A DNA stretch of 64,000 nucleotides, taken from the NCBI GenBank assembly GCA_015501595.1, contig JADNRX010000036.1, positions 62,001 through 126,000 of the forward strand. The letters are read 5' to 3'. Positions 9,948 to 23,951 of the stretch are shown here, piece by piece. Every line of letters begins with the position of its first letter. Positions within the stretch are counted from its first letter, which is position 1. A program made the translations under genes and the position numbers. The stretch comes from Hymenopellis radicata (taxonomy: Eukaryota; Basidiomycota; Agaricomycetes; Agaricales; Physalacriaceae). The notes beneath the pieces are model-generated. The model had not been told where the DNA came from and searched no databases. It worked only from the letters and a program-made list of their open reading frames with translations.

Positions 9948-12066
9948 TTGTCCACTATGTCCCGCCCATTTCTCCCTCATTCATCATACGCAAAACGACA
10001 TATCACGTCAAGTACGTCTCGCTCCCGGTGGATTGTTGGGCTTGGCGCCGCTGCACTACTTACCTTCGCGTTCTTTTCGCCTTCGATACCATGGGTTGGG
10101 CATTCAGCAGACTTCCGACGCGTTCAGTCTATCGTGGAGGCTGTCGTCTTCAAATGAAATTCTGTCTTATTCGGGCACAACAGAAGAGCTAAGTGTGCCC
10201 GAGATCCAAGCCATGGTCGCCTCGACCAACGGCTTCTTTGCACGGGACTATAATCTCGAGCTTGGTTGGAATAATGTCAGTTCTCTTTTTATCTGCTTGC
10301 ACATGGTATCCTTCTTACGTGGGCTACACAGATGCGGTATATTATTGAAGCCGCTTTCCTTCAAGCTAGGCTCCTGGGTCGAGTATTGATTTTGCCTTCG
10401 TTTGTCTACGCTCGTAGCTGCGAGTATGAAAAGTAGGTCTCATGTACTGCGTGTTCTTGTTTAACTTCTCAATTACATTGCAGTCGAGTCTGTGCTGATT
10501 ACGCGACTATGGTGAACAGAGGGTAAGCCTTCAGTTGAAATGCCTTCGCCGTACCAATCGCATGTTTCAGTGATGCTGTCGACAACGATGAATGGCGAGA
10601 ACTTCCCATCGATCAGCAGATGGGATGGAAAATTCCAATTGAACTCATGATAAACATCACCCACCTGCGCCACGCTCACCCTGTTCTCACCACGGCAGAT
10701 TATCTCCGTCTTCATGGACAGGATCCGTCCTCCGAAGCATCCAACGGACACTGGACTCGCGATTTGTACCATAGTCGCCCTAATCTCATTACTGGACGCT
10801 TCCCCTCGTTGAAAGTCATCCCAAACTCAGCTTATGACCCAGAAGATGTCGTTCGCGTGGACCGCATACTAGATGACGATACGCCCGAACGAAACCTTTC
10901 TGTGGCCGATCCTCAAGTTCGTCAAACGTTGTATGCCGCCTTACCTGCTGGCAAAAGTATCCTTGAATGGCAACGAGCTCAGTCCGCACTCGGTATATGG
11001 GGAGACCTGGAATTAGATCGGGTTGTTACTGAAAACGGATGGCGGATCCTTTACACTTACGATTCGGTGTACGCAAATCGTCCTTAAACTTCCGGACGAT
11101 CGCTGATATAGTGCTTTAGCGCCGGCCTAGATTATAACAAGGCTGCTGTCAATCCGATAAAGATGGTTGCTCCCCGTTCAGCTCTGCGTGGATTCGAGAC
11201 CGATTATAGGCACATTCGCACAACTGTTCTTCTCCTCGAAGGAGCTGTACATTACGGGAGAAAACCAGTACGTCCTGTCGTCTGGTCTGCTTTAGTAGGA
11301 GGTTGACGTTGCTGAAGGGAGGCATGTATTTCACCACACGTTCGGCGCAAGACCTCTTTTCAAGCAATGTTCTCTACGACTTTCAGCGCGTCAACATCCT
11401 CCAAGACCTTGCTGCCAAAATGGTCGAGCACATGTTTGACTTGGCTGACGGAAGATTATGGATGGCCGCCCATGTTCGCCGAGGAGACTGTGAGAGCGCG
11501 GCGTTACTGTGCAAATTTCTTATACTGAGGCTGTCTGCAAGTTGTTCGATATCATTGGACAATGGACGCCGGAAAGCCATATTCAGCGGGTGAAAAGGCA
11601 TCTCGAAGACGGAAGAAACACTCTGATTCGTTTGTCGTCCCACGATTTAAAAGTGTACGATGTGCCTGGAGACGTCCGACCTGATATTGACCTTCACAAT
11701 CGCACTCCTCCGGCATCTGAGGGCATGTATGTAAAGAGTGACTTCGCGCTGTTCATCGCCTGATGGTGTCCCAGATTCTACCTCGCCATAGATGAGCGAG
11801 ATCCAGAAATTCTGGATCTGTTTCGTCGAGAGGGTGCTATCTTGATGGATGATATATTGACGATAGAGGATCGTCGACACTTTGCCAGCACTCGTCACGA
11901 ACACGCTTGGGCATTGACGATATCGGATGTTCGAGCGGTGGTGGAACAGATCGTGCTATCGAAGGCGGCCTTCTTCTACGGGCATGCGATGAGCTCGGTT
12001 CCAGGCGGTGTCATAAATCTACGCGCAGCGCGTGGAGCGGACCCAAGGACTGCTGTTATTGACTAA
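9948..12066 (+). CDS. O-fucosyltransferase-like type II membrane protein
   Basis: Exons join by canonical introns into a mushroom-type protein of the GDP-fucose O-fucosyltransferase-like group. Motifs in order are NGFFARDYNLELGWNN, MRYIIEAAFLQARLL, LPSFVYARSCEYE, a VCADYATMVNRG-DAVDNDEWRELP block, GLDYNKAAVNPIK, YFTTRSAQD, WMAAHVRRGD (the Arg-rich nucleotide-sugar motif), FYLAIDERDPEIL and the C-terminal HAMSSVPGGVINLRAARGADPR. Introns found include 11069-11119, 11268-11317 and one starting GTGAGA in the RRGD region. An upstream frame from 9948 has a hydrophobic span (WIVGLGAAALLTFAFF), which suggests a Golgi signal anchor. The junction between that frame and the exon with FFARDY (10110-10190) is unresolved, so the 5' end is provisional. 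Confidence 0.85.
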
Positions 12067-12352
12067 TTATACCTTTGAACTACTGTAACTCTCGCTAGCC
12101 GTACAACTCATCCTGTATATAAGTATATAATAATATTGTAAGACTGGACCATACAGCAATAGAATCACTTTAAAAGAGCATGGCTATGGAGGAATCTCAG
12201 CAATCGTGCCATGTGTTCTTCGCTGGCGGCCCTGCTAGCGCCTACTATAAACGACACCTCACAATTTGAGAGACGATAGATAAGGTTATAATGACGTAGG
12301 AGTATAGGTAAGGTATTGCTAGTGTCGATATCGGTAGAGATGAATTCCGAGT

Positions 12353-13730
12353 TCAAAAAACTTCCATACCTCCCCATTCCAATACCCTGAAAAGGCTCGC
12401 GTCACTCTGTCGTTCACGTTTCTCGACGCCAATTACGTCCCTCCAGAAATCGACGGGTTCGGACGCCCTCGCGCTGGCGGCAGGCCAAAGGTCAACCTCT
12501 TCCTCCTTGACGCGTCGGAATAGCATGAATACTCGAGTTACCACGTCGGGCTTAGGTACAATATCAAGCCGTGCGGATTGTTCATATGCAGCTTGCGAGA
12601 CAAAGCGCAATACGACATGTTCATGCTTGAGAAGGGAAGGGAGCCAGTATCTGGGTGATTCAATGTCAAGAAAGGATCATGTGAATGAGCAAGGTCATTA
12701 CGGACGTGATGAAGGAAGTACGAGCTTCCGTATCCAACCCGAGCGTCTGGAGGGCCGAGTCGAGGTAAGGTGTGATTGTGGACACAGCTAGAAGAACAGC
12801 GTTCGTGTCGTTGAAGCTGCTCGAGGCTGGATTGAAAGCTATGTCTTCCTTCCCTTGCCCAATAGTCGGCGGCGAGAGTTGCGTAGAGGGCGGATTGGTT
12901 CTGCACGTTGTTAGAAACTCCAAGCAGAACGGAATTGACAGCGCATACCGAGCTTCCCAGTACAGGTAGCTCACATCCAGTCCGGTGTTCGTCTCGGTCA
13001 AAGTCCCGTCCGAGTGGGTCTTCACGTTCCAGACGATCTCCTCGGCCATGGGCCCTGCTACTAGGCGCTTTTGGGGATGACAGGATAAATGGCGGAGAAT
13101 GACCATTCGGGAACCAACGATAAGCTAACCCGAACGTCCATGTCAGAAGGAGAGAAAAGGTATATGACAGGTTTCCCTCCTGCTGGACTGTCAGTTCTGG
13201 CTGGGATATTAAGCAATGAAGCTTGCCTTTCTGCTTTTTAAAGAGATCGATGGTTGCCTTATTCCGAAACCCGGCAGAATACAGGTCACGATCCTCTTCG
13301 ACTAGACAGCCGTCATATATTAGCCTCTGCTCACAGGGACTTATCCCAATTTTTTTTGTGTACGAGGGCTTTGACCACATCGAACGAATCCGAAGGTTTG
13401 ACTGAGAGGCTTAGAAGCTTGCCTGACTCAGTCATTATGTAGAGTATGTCGAAATCATTAGCTGCTGCACGGAAACCCTTGATTAACGAAGCCGAAGTGT
13501 ATAGGAAAAGCGATTCAGTGAACGTACCATCTTGGTCTGAAGCGTTCTCAGCTTCAAGCTGGTCTTTGTTCGTTACCACAACAAGTTTCGTTACCTCGAC
13601 CGAAGATACGACGCCTGCCCACACATCAGGGGAGATAACCATCGCTTCTCCCTCGTAAAGCGCAAATTGGTCAGTAAGAAATTCAATTCCTGTAGCTCTT
13701 TCCAGTTGAGGGAATTCCTTTTGTGCTGTT
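12353..13730 (-). pseudogene. ubiquitin-like-domain protein, frame broken by small indels
   Basis: On the minus strand a ubiquitin-like fold reads ILYIMTESGKLLSLSVKPSD, then IGISPCEQRLIYDG and KATIDLF, matching ubiquitin's TGKTITLDVE, PPDQQRLIFAG and STLHLV positions. There is no C-terminal diglycine. A long mushroom-type C-terminal region follows: GKPVIYLFSP, VSLSLVPEWSFSAIYPVIPK, NTGLDVSYLYWEA, LDTEARTSFIT, YWLPSLLKH, FMLFRRV and VLEWGGMEVF. Two GT-AG introns near 12920 and 12680 keep frame. Three other junctions need a one-base correction: the A8 run at 13350-13357, near 13200, and an A4 run at 13069-13072. It is either a recent pseudogene or an intact gene with consensus indels. An N-terminal block (LTDQFALYEGEAMVISPDVW) may be a second ubiquitin-like unit. 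Confidence 0.7.
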
Positions 13731-13989
13731 AGAATAGCTCGCTATTGCAAATATTTATTAGCTCGAAGTGGAGGCCCGATGTCAGGAAGACCGAACGTCA
13801 TGATATCGAACTGTCTCTCTGGCCACGATGTGGGGAGGCCTTTTCCCGTATTGCAACGCAATAAAAGCACTCGGGTCATTCTGCGATTTTGGCGTGTTCC
13901 GCTTGGTGCTTCGCGTCGGGGGCATGTGGTCGTTCAACTTCGCGTTGGAAACGGCCCGGGTGCCGTGGAATCAATATGGCGCGATATTC

Positions 13990-14340
13990 TCCCACGCACA
14001 GACCATCGCGCTGGCAGTATAAAAACCTTGCCCAAGCTTTTTCTTCCCTCAGATACATACTCGAACAGGATCTATTCTATAGAAACTGACCGAGTCTCGC
14101 ATTTTTATAAATGCCGCATCTCTCAAGTCCAGTCGATGACTTTCCCACTCCCTCGCTCTACAGAGAATTTGGCCTTTCTTTCGGGAGAGGTCTCGAGGAC
14201 GTTTGGCGATTCAGCTGTGGCGCGCTCGTACGAGCCGCTCAGAGGTCTTGCCGGCGAGGAGAGTGTATGTCTGATGGATTCCTTTTGTGTGCGGTTATCT
14301 GGGGTTTGCTCTTTGGCAACCTCGGGACTGTGGCAAATAT
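13990..14340 (+). repeat. dispersed repeat with TATA box, copy 1
   Basis: About 330 bp closely match 37830-38215. Both copies share a TATA-like CAGTATAAA box, a leader with GATCTATTCTATAGAAACTG, an ATG followed by TTTCCCACTCCC, and then a short coding-like stretch (MTFPLPRSTENLAFLSG). Frames diverge after that because of one-base differences. It looks like the promoter plus first exon of an unidentified gene that was copied, or a piece of an unknown mobile element. Confidence 0.6.
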
Positions 14341-14559
14341 ACTACTTCTAATGTTCGCGAACATCGTGGATGCCACCTTCAAGCAGTGGATTACGAGGCT
14401 CAACCGAGACCGGCTGAGTTCGCTATTCCGGGGGAGACTCCGCCTCGAGGATGCTGGTTGACAGTGTCGCCGTTGAAGGCGCTTCGAGTGAGATGCACAT
14501 TTTCCATGTCAATGAAATAAGGAATGCAATCATCACCAAAGTAAGTACTAAGTGGAATG

Positions 14560-14914
14560 ATATCGATTAGGGTGGTGAAGTAAACCCTAGGTTTTGATAC
14601 ACCTCGGGTTTACTGTGGTTAGTAACGGTATTGATACGGTATCGAAACCTCGGCCGAGGTATCAGTACAGTTTCGATACCAACACGTGACTAATTCACGT
14701 GATGGCGCGCTGGCAGTCAGGCAAGCAGAAAGTGGCAGGATAAGGGCGGGCGGAGCGGCAGGGCGGCGGATCGGTGCGCCACATCACGTGGTAAAAACAC
14801 GTGCTGGTATCGAAACCGTTACTAACGGTTTCAAAACCACGGCCTCCTGGGGGGTCGGTATCAATACCGTTACTAACACCCCCCAGAGGTTTACTGTGCC
14901 ACCCTAATATCGAT
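14560..14914. mobile_element. non-autonomous hAT-type miniature element with 8-bp target duplication
   Basis: The element spans 14568-14906 (339 bp). It is flanked by identical 8-bp direct repeats ATATCGAT (14560-14567 and 14907-14914), which fit the hAT preference nTnnnnAn. Ends are TAGGGTGG and CCACCCTA. Inverted similarity continues inward for roughly 125 bp per side (AGTAAACC, TTAGTAACGGTATTGATAC, GGTTTCGATACC, CACGTG), so nearly the whole element can fold back. It holds four CACGTG or near-CACGTG sites and no transposase frame. The intact target duplication suggests a fairly recent insertion. Confidence 0.85.
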
Positions 14915-14968
14915 GATGAAGTGAATTGTGGCGCGATTTAAAACAAAAAGTTCATAGTCCTTTGCGAC

Positions 14969-15061
14969 TGCATTAAGGGGGAATCGAACCCCCGGCGGGT
15001 CGACAATGTCTCACCACTGAAGAGATGGCAACGACCCAGGTTACCACTACCCCATTAATGC
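14969..15061 (-). tRNA. tRNA-Gly(GCC) with a 22-nt intron
   Basis: On the minus strand the acceptor GCATTAA pairs perfectly with TTAATGC (discriminator A). The D arm is GGGT-loop-ACCT, the anticodon stem GGTCG/CGACC is perfect, and the T arm is GGGGG-TTCGATT-CCCCC. The anticodon loop reads TT-GCC-A-T once a 22-nt intron (15004-15025) directly 3' of position 37 is removed, the canonical eukaryotic position. The anticodon lies at 15027-15029. Mature length is 71 nt, normal for tRNA-Gly. Confidence 0.95.
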
Positions 15062-15169
15062 CTAAATGAACATCCCAACATTAATTGTCATCTACTGAAT
15101 CAGAATGTATCCTGCTCCTTGCCATCAATCTTCACCTACCTGCAAATTTGGCATTCATCCTCTGAGTCT

Positions 15170-15422
15170 TATTTGCCAGCCCCAGTCAGTGATCTGGGAC
15201 TCAGAGGCCCGGTCAACACAGACATGTGTATGTCTGCCTGTGTTAGTACTTCGCCTGTTGAACTCATGTATGACCCCAGTGAGAGTCATCCACGCACTGG
15301 ATCCTGACAAGAGCGGCTCCGTAGGAGCAATACACAAAGTTGATAGATGTTGTTGAACACGCCACACATGAAAAGGATGGGGCAGAGTTTGTGAATCTCG
15401 ATGGAGCGAGGATTACCTGGTG
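15170..15422 (+). pseudogene. SDR 3'-end fragment
   Basis: This stretch matches the last exons of the SDR copy at 38832-39730. It keeps GPVNTDMCMSACV around the fourth-exon splice site, CCCCAG-GAGAGTCATCC with ALDPDKSGSVGAI-like text, and the C-terminal block THEKDGAEFVNLDGARITW followed by a stop. The Rossmann fold and active site are missing. It marks the left edge of the GH13-SDR-phosphatase duplication. Confidence 0.7.
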
Positions 15423-15527
15423 AAGAATGTTTGCAGTCCTTCCTGTATCTAGTATGCCGACCTGAGATTGAAACCAGAAATTCTTGTTAGTATTGGGACG
15501 CCTACTAGGTAGTAAGTCTATTTAAAT

Positions 15528-18319
<2,792 letters not shown>

Positions 18320-19298
18320 ATGTCTCCCTCCACCAAAGTCTACCTCATAACTGGCGCCAACCGAGGAATTGGTGCGTTTAATGTGTGTGCCGGGCGCTCA
18401 AGTCCCAACTAACATATTACCACCTTCCTAGGCCTCGCCATGTTGAACGAGATCGCGTCGAACAACGCTGATAAAGATGTCGCCATCATTGCTGCTGCCC
18501 GGGATATCTCATCCCAAGCAATTGCCGATATCTTCAGGAAATATCCTGGCAAGATTCACGCACTCAAGTACATCGCTGGTGATGTTGAGAACAACAAAGT
18601 TCTCGCTCAAGACATCGAAGCCAAGTTTGGCCACGTTGATACCGTCTTAGCTGTGGCTGGTAAATCTCTATGTCGTTTTCGTACAAACATTCTTGAACTC
18701 GTTAAAGGCATCGGTAACTATCTGGGAACCGTGCTGGAAACGCCCGTCGAACAATTCCGAGACCATTTCGAAGTCAACGCCGTCGGCGTCGCGGTCCTCT
18801 TCCAAGCCTTGTATAATCTCTTGAAGTCCAGCAAGGAGCCCAAGTTTATCCCCTTTACCACGGGCGCAGCTAGTTTTGCTGCATTTAGTCAGATGCCAGC
18901 AGGAATGAGTTGCTACGGTGCATCCAAAGCAGCCCTCAACTACATTGCCTGCAGGATTCACTTCGAGAACGATTGGCTCAGTAAGCATTGTGCTCTTTTG
19001 CCTTGTGCCTTTTACCTTGTTGCTCGTCGTTCTCCCAGTTTGCTTCCCTCTGGCTCCGGCATAGTCGACACCGACATGTGTATGTCTCACCTGCGTTAAT
19101 TCACGGTTGAACTCATGTGTGATTACAGCGAAGCTCAACCGCGCGTTAGACAAGACCGGCTCGTTGGCCCAAATGCACATGCCATCCTCCCAGGTGAAAC
19201 TGCCGCCAGGATGTTGGTCGGTATTGTCGAAGATGCCACGCGTGAAAAGGATGGAGGTGAATTTGTGAACATTGATGGAACTAAGATTCCCTGGTGAA
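18320..19298 (+). pseudogene. short-chain dehydrogenase/reductase (SDR), copy A, frameshifted
   Basis: Exons 18320-18371, 18432-18659, 18708-18980 and 19039 onward give a classical SDR. It has the dinucleotide-binding TGANRGIG split by intron 1, an HVDTV-AVAG strand, FEVNAVGVAVLFQ, and the active-site YGASKAALN (Tyr-x-x-x-Lys). Against the intact copy at 43075, exon 4 lacks one base: GCTCCGGCATAG instead of GCTCCTGGCATAG near 19056, giving a stop right after PLAP. The last exon also lacks four bases near 19170. The C-terminal EDATREKDGGEFVNIDG is still readable in another frame. Probable pseudogene of the fungal nor-1/YIR035C-like SDR group. Confidence 0.82.
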
Positions 19299-19647
19299 GA
19301 CAGCGCGTTTTTTCTTGTCAATCTGAAACAATACAACTCGGGATCGTTTGTCGAGCACCAGAAAAGGATGTTAAGATTCTTCTTGCGATACACAAGGTGG
19401 AATACAATATTATTCTCATTGTTATCTTATGAAGCTTCTACAGTACGCTACGTGCCCTCTATTCCCTGAATACTCTAAGCAAATGTAAAGATGATCGTCA
19501 AAACAAACGTATGTACAAATCTTCAAAGCAAACACCTCTCGCGGGACGAGAGTGACGACGAGGTCAAGGTCAACTGTCGGCGATACCATGCATCCACCGC
19601 ATCAAAGCCATACGGAAGACCGTCGCCCCTCCGCTGTGCCCTCGCAC

Positions 19648-19857
19648 TCACATCTCCCCCGCATGAAAACTCTTCACAAACTCAAACTGCGGTCCCGTTT
19701 CCGGACTATGCGGATACCGCCTGCACTTCTCCACCGTCCTCCACTCCCTCGCAATAATACCCAGCGCCTGCTCCCCATTCTGCGCCATCCCGCACTGCAC
19801 CAGCCAGCACCCAACGACCATGCCCGCGCGACCGATGCCTCCCCTGCACTAAATCGT
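19648..19857 (-). pseudogene. dual-specificity phosphatase, last-exon fragment
   Basis: The minus strand reads CRGGIGRAGMVVGCWLV to VKSFHAGEM and a stop, matching the last exon of the phosphatase at 44409-45062. The catalytic loop CxxGxGR is kept, but the usual T after R is A (GRAG). The upstream exon is absent: sequence similarity stops at the splice acceptor, and unrelated sequence then leads into a GH13 fragment. Confidence 0.75.
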
Positions 19858-19924
19858 CTTTACTTCGGCAGGATTGGACGAACCATTGGTGCTAACGCAG
19901 CGTAAGTAGTGATGATATATGTAT

Positions 19925-20335
<411 letters not shown>

Positions 20336-21057
20336 TGCGGCAGGCGAGGAACCACTGTCATCGGGTCAGTGGCGTTAGAGTTGAATGCAAGCGGAGATTA
20401 CGCACAATCCAGAAATCATTGTAGCAGGAAACCGTCCTTCCAGCGCAATGGACGCGACGCGAGTAATGGCAGGAAAGTGACACTGACACGCTATCGGCAC
20501 TTGGTCGGCACGGATGGTCGCTTTCCCACGCACTGCCACTAAGGCCCATCAACAAGTTCGCAACTTCAAATTGAAACTTGATGTTCAATTAACGGACCAT
20601 ACCACTATACAGTTGGTGGCCAGTTGCCTTAGTGTCTTCTCCTTCTCTTCTCGCCGAGGCCCAAGGAGGCTTACCACATGCCGCCCGAATCTTGCGTTTA
20701 TGTTGCCTTCGCATGGTCACCCAGTCGTCCCGGTCCCCGGTGGCCCAATGATTGTACGCGTACTTCACATCCCCGCTTTTCCGGAACCTCGATGACACCC
20801 AGATCACCCACCCGTCTGTCTTCTCTCCGATTATTTCCCGACAAGCCCCATTAGCCTGGCGTATGTATGTGGGCCAACGAGATTGATGCCGTTCGCATCA
20901 GCCAAGAGAGAAGCGCTCTTGCTCTGCTGTTCCGTGCCCAGTTCCGTCCTGGGTCTTTTGCGGGGCAACTCTGGAGAAATCTAAAAACGGTCTGGAAGGC
21001 TTTATTTAAGATGACAGGAAGTTTTGATGCTGGGAGTCGTTCGTGCTTCCTATTGAG
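20336..21057. other. gap upstream of the sugar transporter
   Basis: No gene recognised. Short frames on both strands lack motifs. The last 100 bp probably hold the transporter promoter; an AT-rich TTTATTTAAGATG stretch lies near 21000. Confidence 0.35.
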
Positions 21058-23238
21058 ATGGTCGCCCCTACAGCGAACGATGCTGCCGCCGACTTGGTTT
21101 CTCGCCTCGCCGCGCAGGACAAGACGCCATGGTATAAGAAGCCCAACCTGCGCATCCTATACCTGGTACTTATGCCAACATGTATCGGAGTGGAGATGAC
21201 CAGCGGGTGTGTCGGCTTCTTGCTCGTTAATTGATGATGATAAACGAGGTGTTTCTGCAGATTTGATTCGTCGATGATGAACGGACTACAAGCAGTAGAT
21301 TCATGGGACACATGTGCGAATTCTTTTGCACATTTTTGATACATGTTGACGCTGGTCCCAGTCTTCAACTCGCCTAGATCAACGCTCCTTGGGTTGATGT
21401 CCGCGATATACTCCTTGGGCGCTATCGTGGTCCTTCCCTTGGTGCCTTGGATATCAGATCACCTTGGTCGACGAATGGCCATCGTATTTGGAAGCGTGCT
21501 CATGATCATCGGCGCTGCTCTACAGACCGCTTCGCAAAATTGTAAGTAGCGCCTATTTGTATTGAATGTGACTAAACGGACGTAGTCGCGATGTTTGTCT
21601 GCTCTCGTCTGGTCCTTGGTTTCGGAATTCCGTTCGCCATCGTAGGAGCGTCTTCTCTCATTGGAGGTAAGTCAACTCTTCTGTCCTTCTTTGGCAAAGC
21701 TCTCAGTAACTTTATAAACAGAGCTTTCTCATCCGAAAGAACGAGCGATTTTGGGCTCTTTGTTTAACTCGTGTTGGTTCATCGGTGAGTGCGTTCTACT
21801 TTCCCAACCATCCCCCTTCATAATGGCCCTAGGTTCCATCGTCGCCGCCGGCATAACCCTCGGCACTTTCAAGATGGACAGCAACTGGGGTTGGCGCATC
21901 CCATCGCTTGTCCAGATTGTACCCAGCTTCCTCCAAATCGGATTCATCTTCTTCCTCCCGGAATCTCCTCGATGGCTTATCGCCCACGGGCGCGGCGAAG
22001 AGGCATACGGAATCCTCGCAAGTATCACGCAGAAGGCGACATGGATTCCGAGTTTGTCAAAGCGGAATATGCGCAAATCGAAAGGACGTTGGATTTAGAG
22101 AAGGAGGTCGCGAAGACCAGTTGGCTCGAGCTCGTCGCCACGTCGGGCATGAGGAAGCGCCTTGTAGTCGGCTCTCTGCTCGGTCTGTTCACGCAGTGGA
22201 GCGGCAACGGTCTAACTTCGTAAGTTTGTCATCCTAATCGTCTATTTAAGTTTACATTCAGCGCATGCTGCACAGATACTATCTCGCACGGATTTTGGAT
22301 AATGTCGGCGTAACTGACAATCATACGAAGAACTTGATAAACTTGGCTCTGACGTGCTGGGGTTTTGTTAATGCGACCTTCTTCGCTTTGACCGCATCGC
22401 GTTTGAACCGCAGGACCGTATATTTGGTATGTTATCATGACGGAAGGCGGAACTCGTGTTGACGAGCGAGTGCCTTAGATCGGCACCCTCACCATCCTCC
22501 TTATATTCACTGGATGGACAGTTGCGAGCTCCAACTATGCCATGACATCAAGTGACGCTTCCTCGCGCGCGGTCATTGCGTGAGCGCCTTTTTTCTTAAC
22601 ACGAGATCGACCGATTGACGTTTTGTAGATTCATATTCCTCTACAGCCCCGCGTACAACGTCTGTTTCAACGCGCTCACCTACCGTGCGTATGAGGACTC
22701 GACCTCGTTAACTGCTACTGACATCCCGTGCAGCGTATCTGGTCGAAGTCTTCCCCTATCATGTCCGCGCGAAAGGAATTGCAGTCTTCCAGTGGTTCGG
22801 CCGCATGGCTGCGTTCTTCAACCAGTTCGTTAATCCTATCGGGCTGGCGAATGCTGGTGCGTTTTCCTGTCCTCCGACGCTTCTTATGAATTCAACAAAT
22901 TTTCTCCAAGGTTGGAAGTACTACATCAGGTGAGATCGCCATAATATCCTTCCCATTGCTGACCGACATCTGCGCATAGCTACTGCGTATGGATCGCTGT
23001 CGAGTGCTGCTCATCTACTTTTTGTTCCCGGAAACTGCGCACAAGACGCTGGAAGAATTGTCTTTCTGTACGCCATTTCCTTCAGGCTTTCAATGCTCTT
23101 CCCTCGACTGCGATTTGACCGTTCGGCACAGTATACGAAACGGACATTCAAAGGGAGCAGGCTAAGCGAGTCGAAGAGGACTTGGGAGATCAGGTGGAGA
23201 AGCGAGATGATGACGAAGCTGGGACGAAATCTGCATGA
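21058..23238 (+). CDS. MFS sugar transporter (hexose/lactose-permease type)
   Basis: Many short exons join into a sugar porter. Landmarks are KKPNLRILYLVLMPTCIG (TM1), FDSSMMNGLQ, WISDHLGRRMAIVFGS (the D-x-x-GRR loop), SRLVLGFGIPFAIVGAS, PKERAILGSLFNSCWF, ESPRWLIAHGR, a central cytoplasmic loop, SLLGLFTQWSGNG, FLYSPAYNVCFNALTY, YLVEVFPYHVRAKG and PETAHKTLEEL, with an acidic tail. Introns are GT-AG. Two places need one extra base to keep frame: near 22021 (ILAKYHAEGD expected) and near 23004 (WIAVEVLLIYFLFPET expected). As given the gene is broken twice. Because everything else is conserved, consensus errors are as likely as decay. Its position beside maltase copies suggests uptake of maltose or its glucose. 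Confidence 0.8.
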
Positions 23239-23951
23239 AGTGATTTATTAATGTAATGTCGGAAGGAGGAATGTGTATGCTACTTATATTATTATTCTTG
23301 AGCATGAGCTTATAACGGGTTATCGCGCTGAATTGTCGAAGTTCAGTCTACGACAAGCCCATTGTTAGCTCAAAAAAGCAGAGAGAAGTCAAATACTCAC
23401 CTCAGACTACGACAAACGGCTGGCTGATGGGAGCTCATGCGAGGTGAGCTAGGCTTTTATTGAGGTTTTGTCCCAGATAAGCCAAAATCCGGGGAATTCT
23501 GGGTATTGTGGATTACTTATGTTGGGTATTCCGGGATATTATGGCCGTTTGATTCGCCAACAGATGGCAACAGGGCTTTCCTGATGCGATGACCTGGCCT
23601 CGGTTCTCCCTTTTAACCATCATCATCATCGATACCTTATCGTTAGCTTTCCTCACCTCGTTGACTAGCAGCTCATCCAACCGAGTGCGCGCTCGTCTTG
23701 ACGGCCGTCATACGTGTTTACACATCTGACAGGCACATATGTCCACGACGCGTCTGTTTAAAGGCGCTTATTTCTACCGACATCCTTTGTCGTCTGGTCC
23801 AACGTCCTTCATCGTCTCTCCCAACATCCTTCATTGCCGATCTAGTACAAGCGTCCTTCTTACTTCGAGTCTCTGTTACGGGCACCTGGTTCGTTTATAC
23901 CTAATTTGTGGCACGCATCTCACCCGCTATCACAGATTGCGAGATACGTCT
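23239..23951. other. intergenic before F-box gene
   Basis: The open frame continues upstream of 23952 to about 23739, but that extension is not protein-like and probably represents the leader. No other feature was recognised. Confidence 0.35.
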
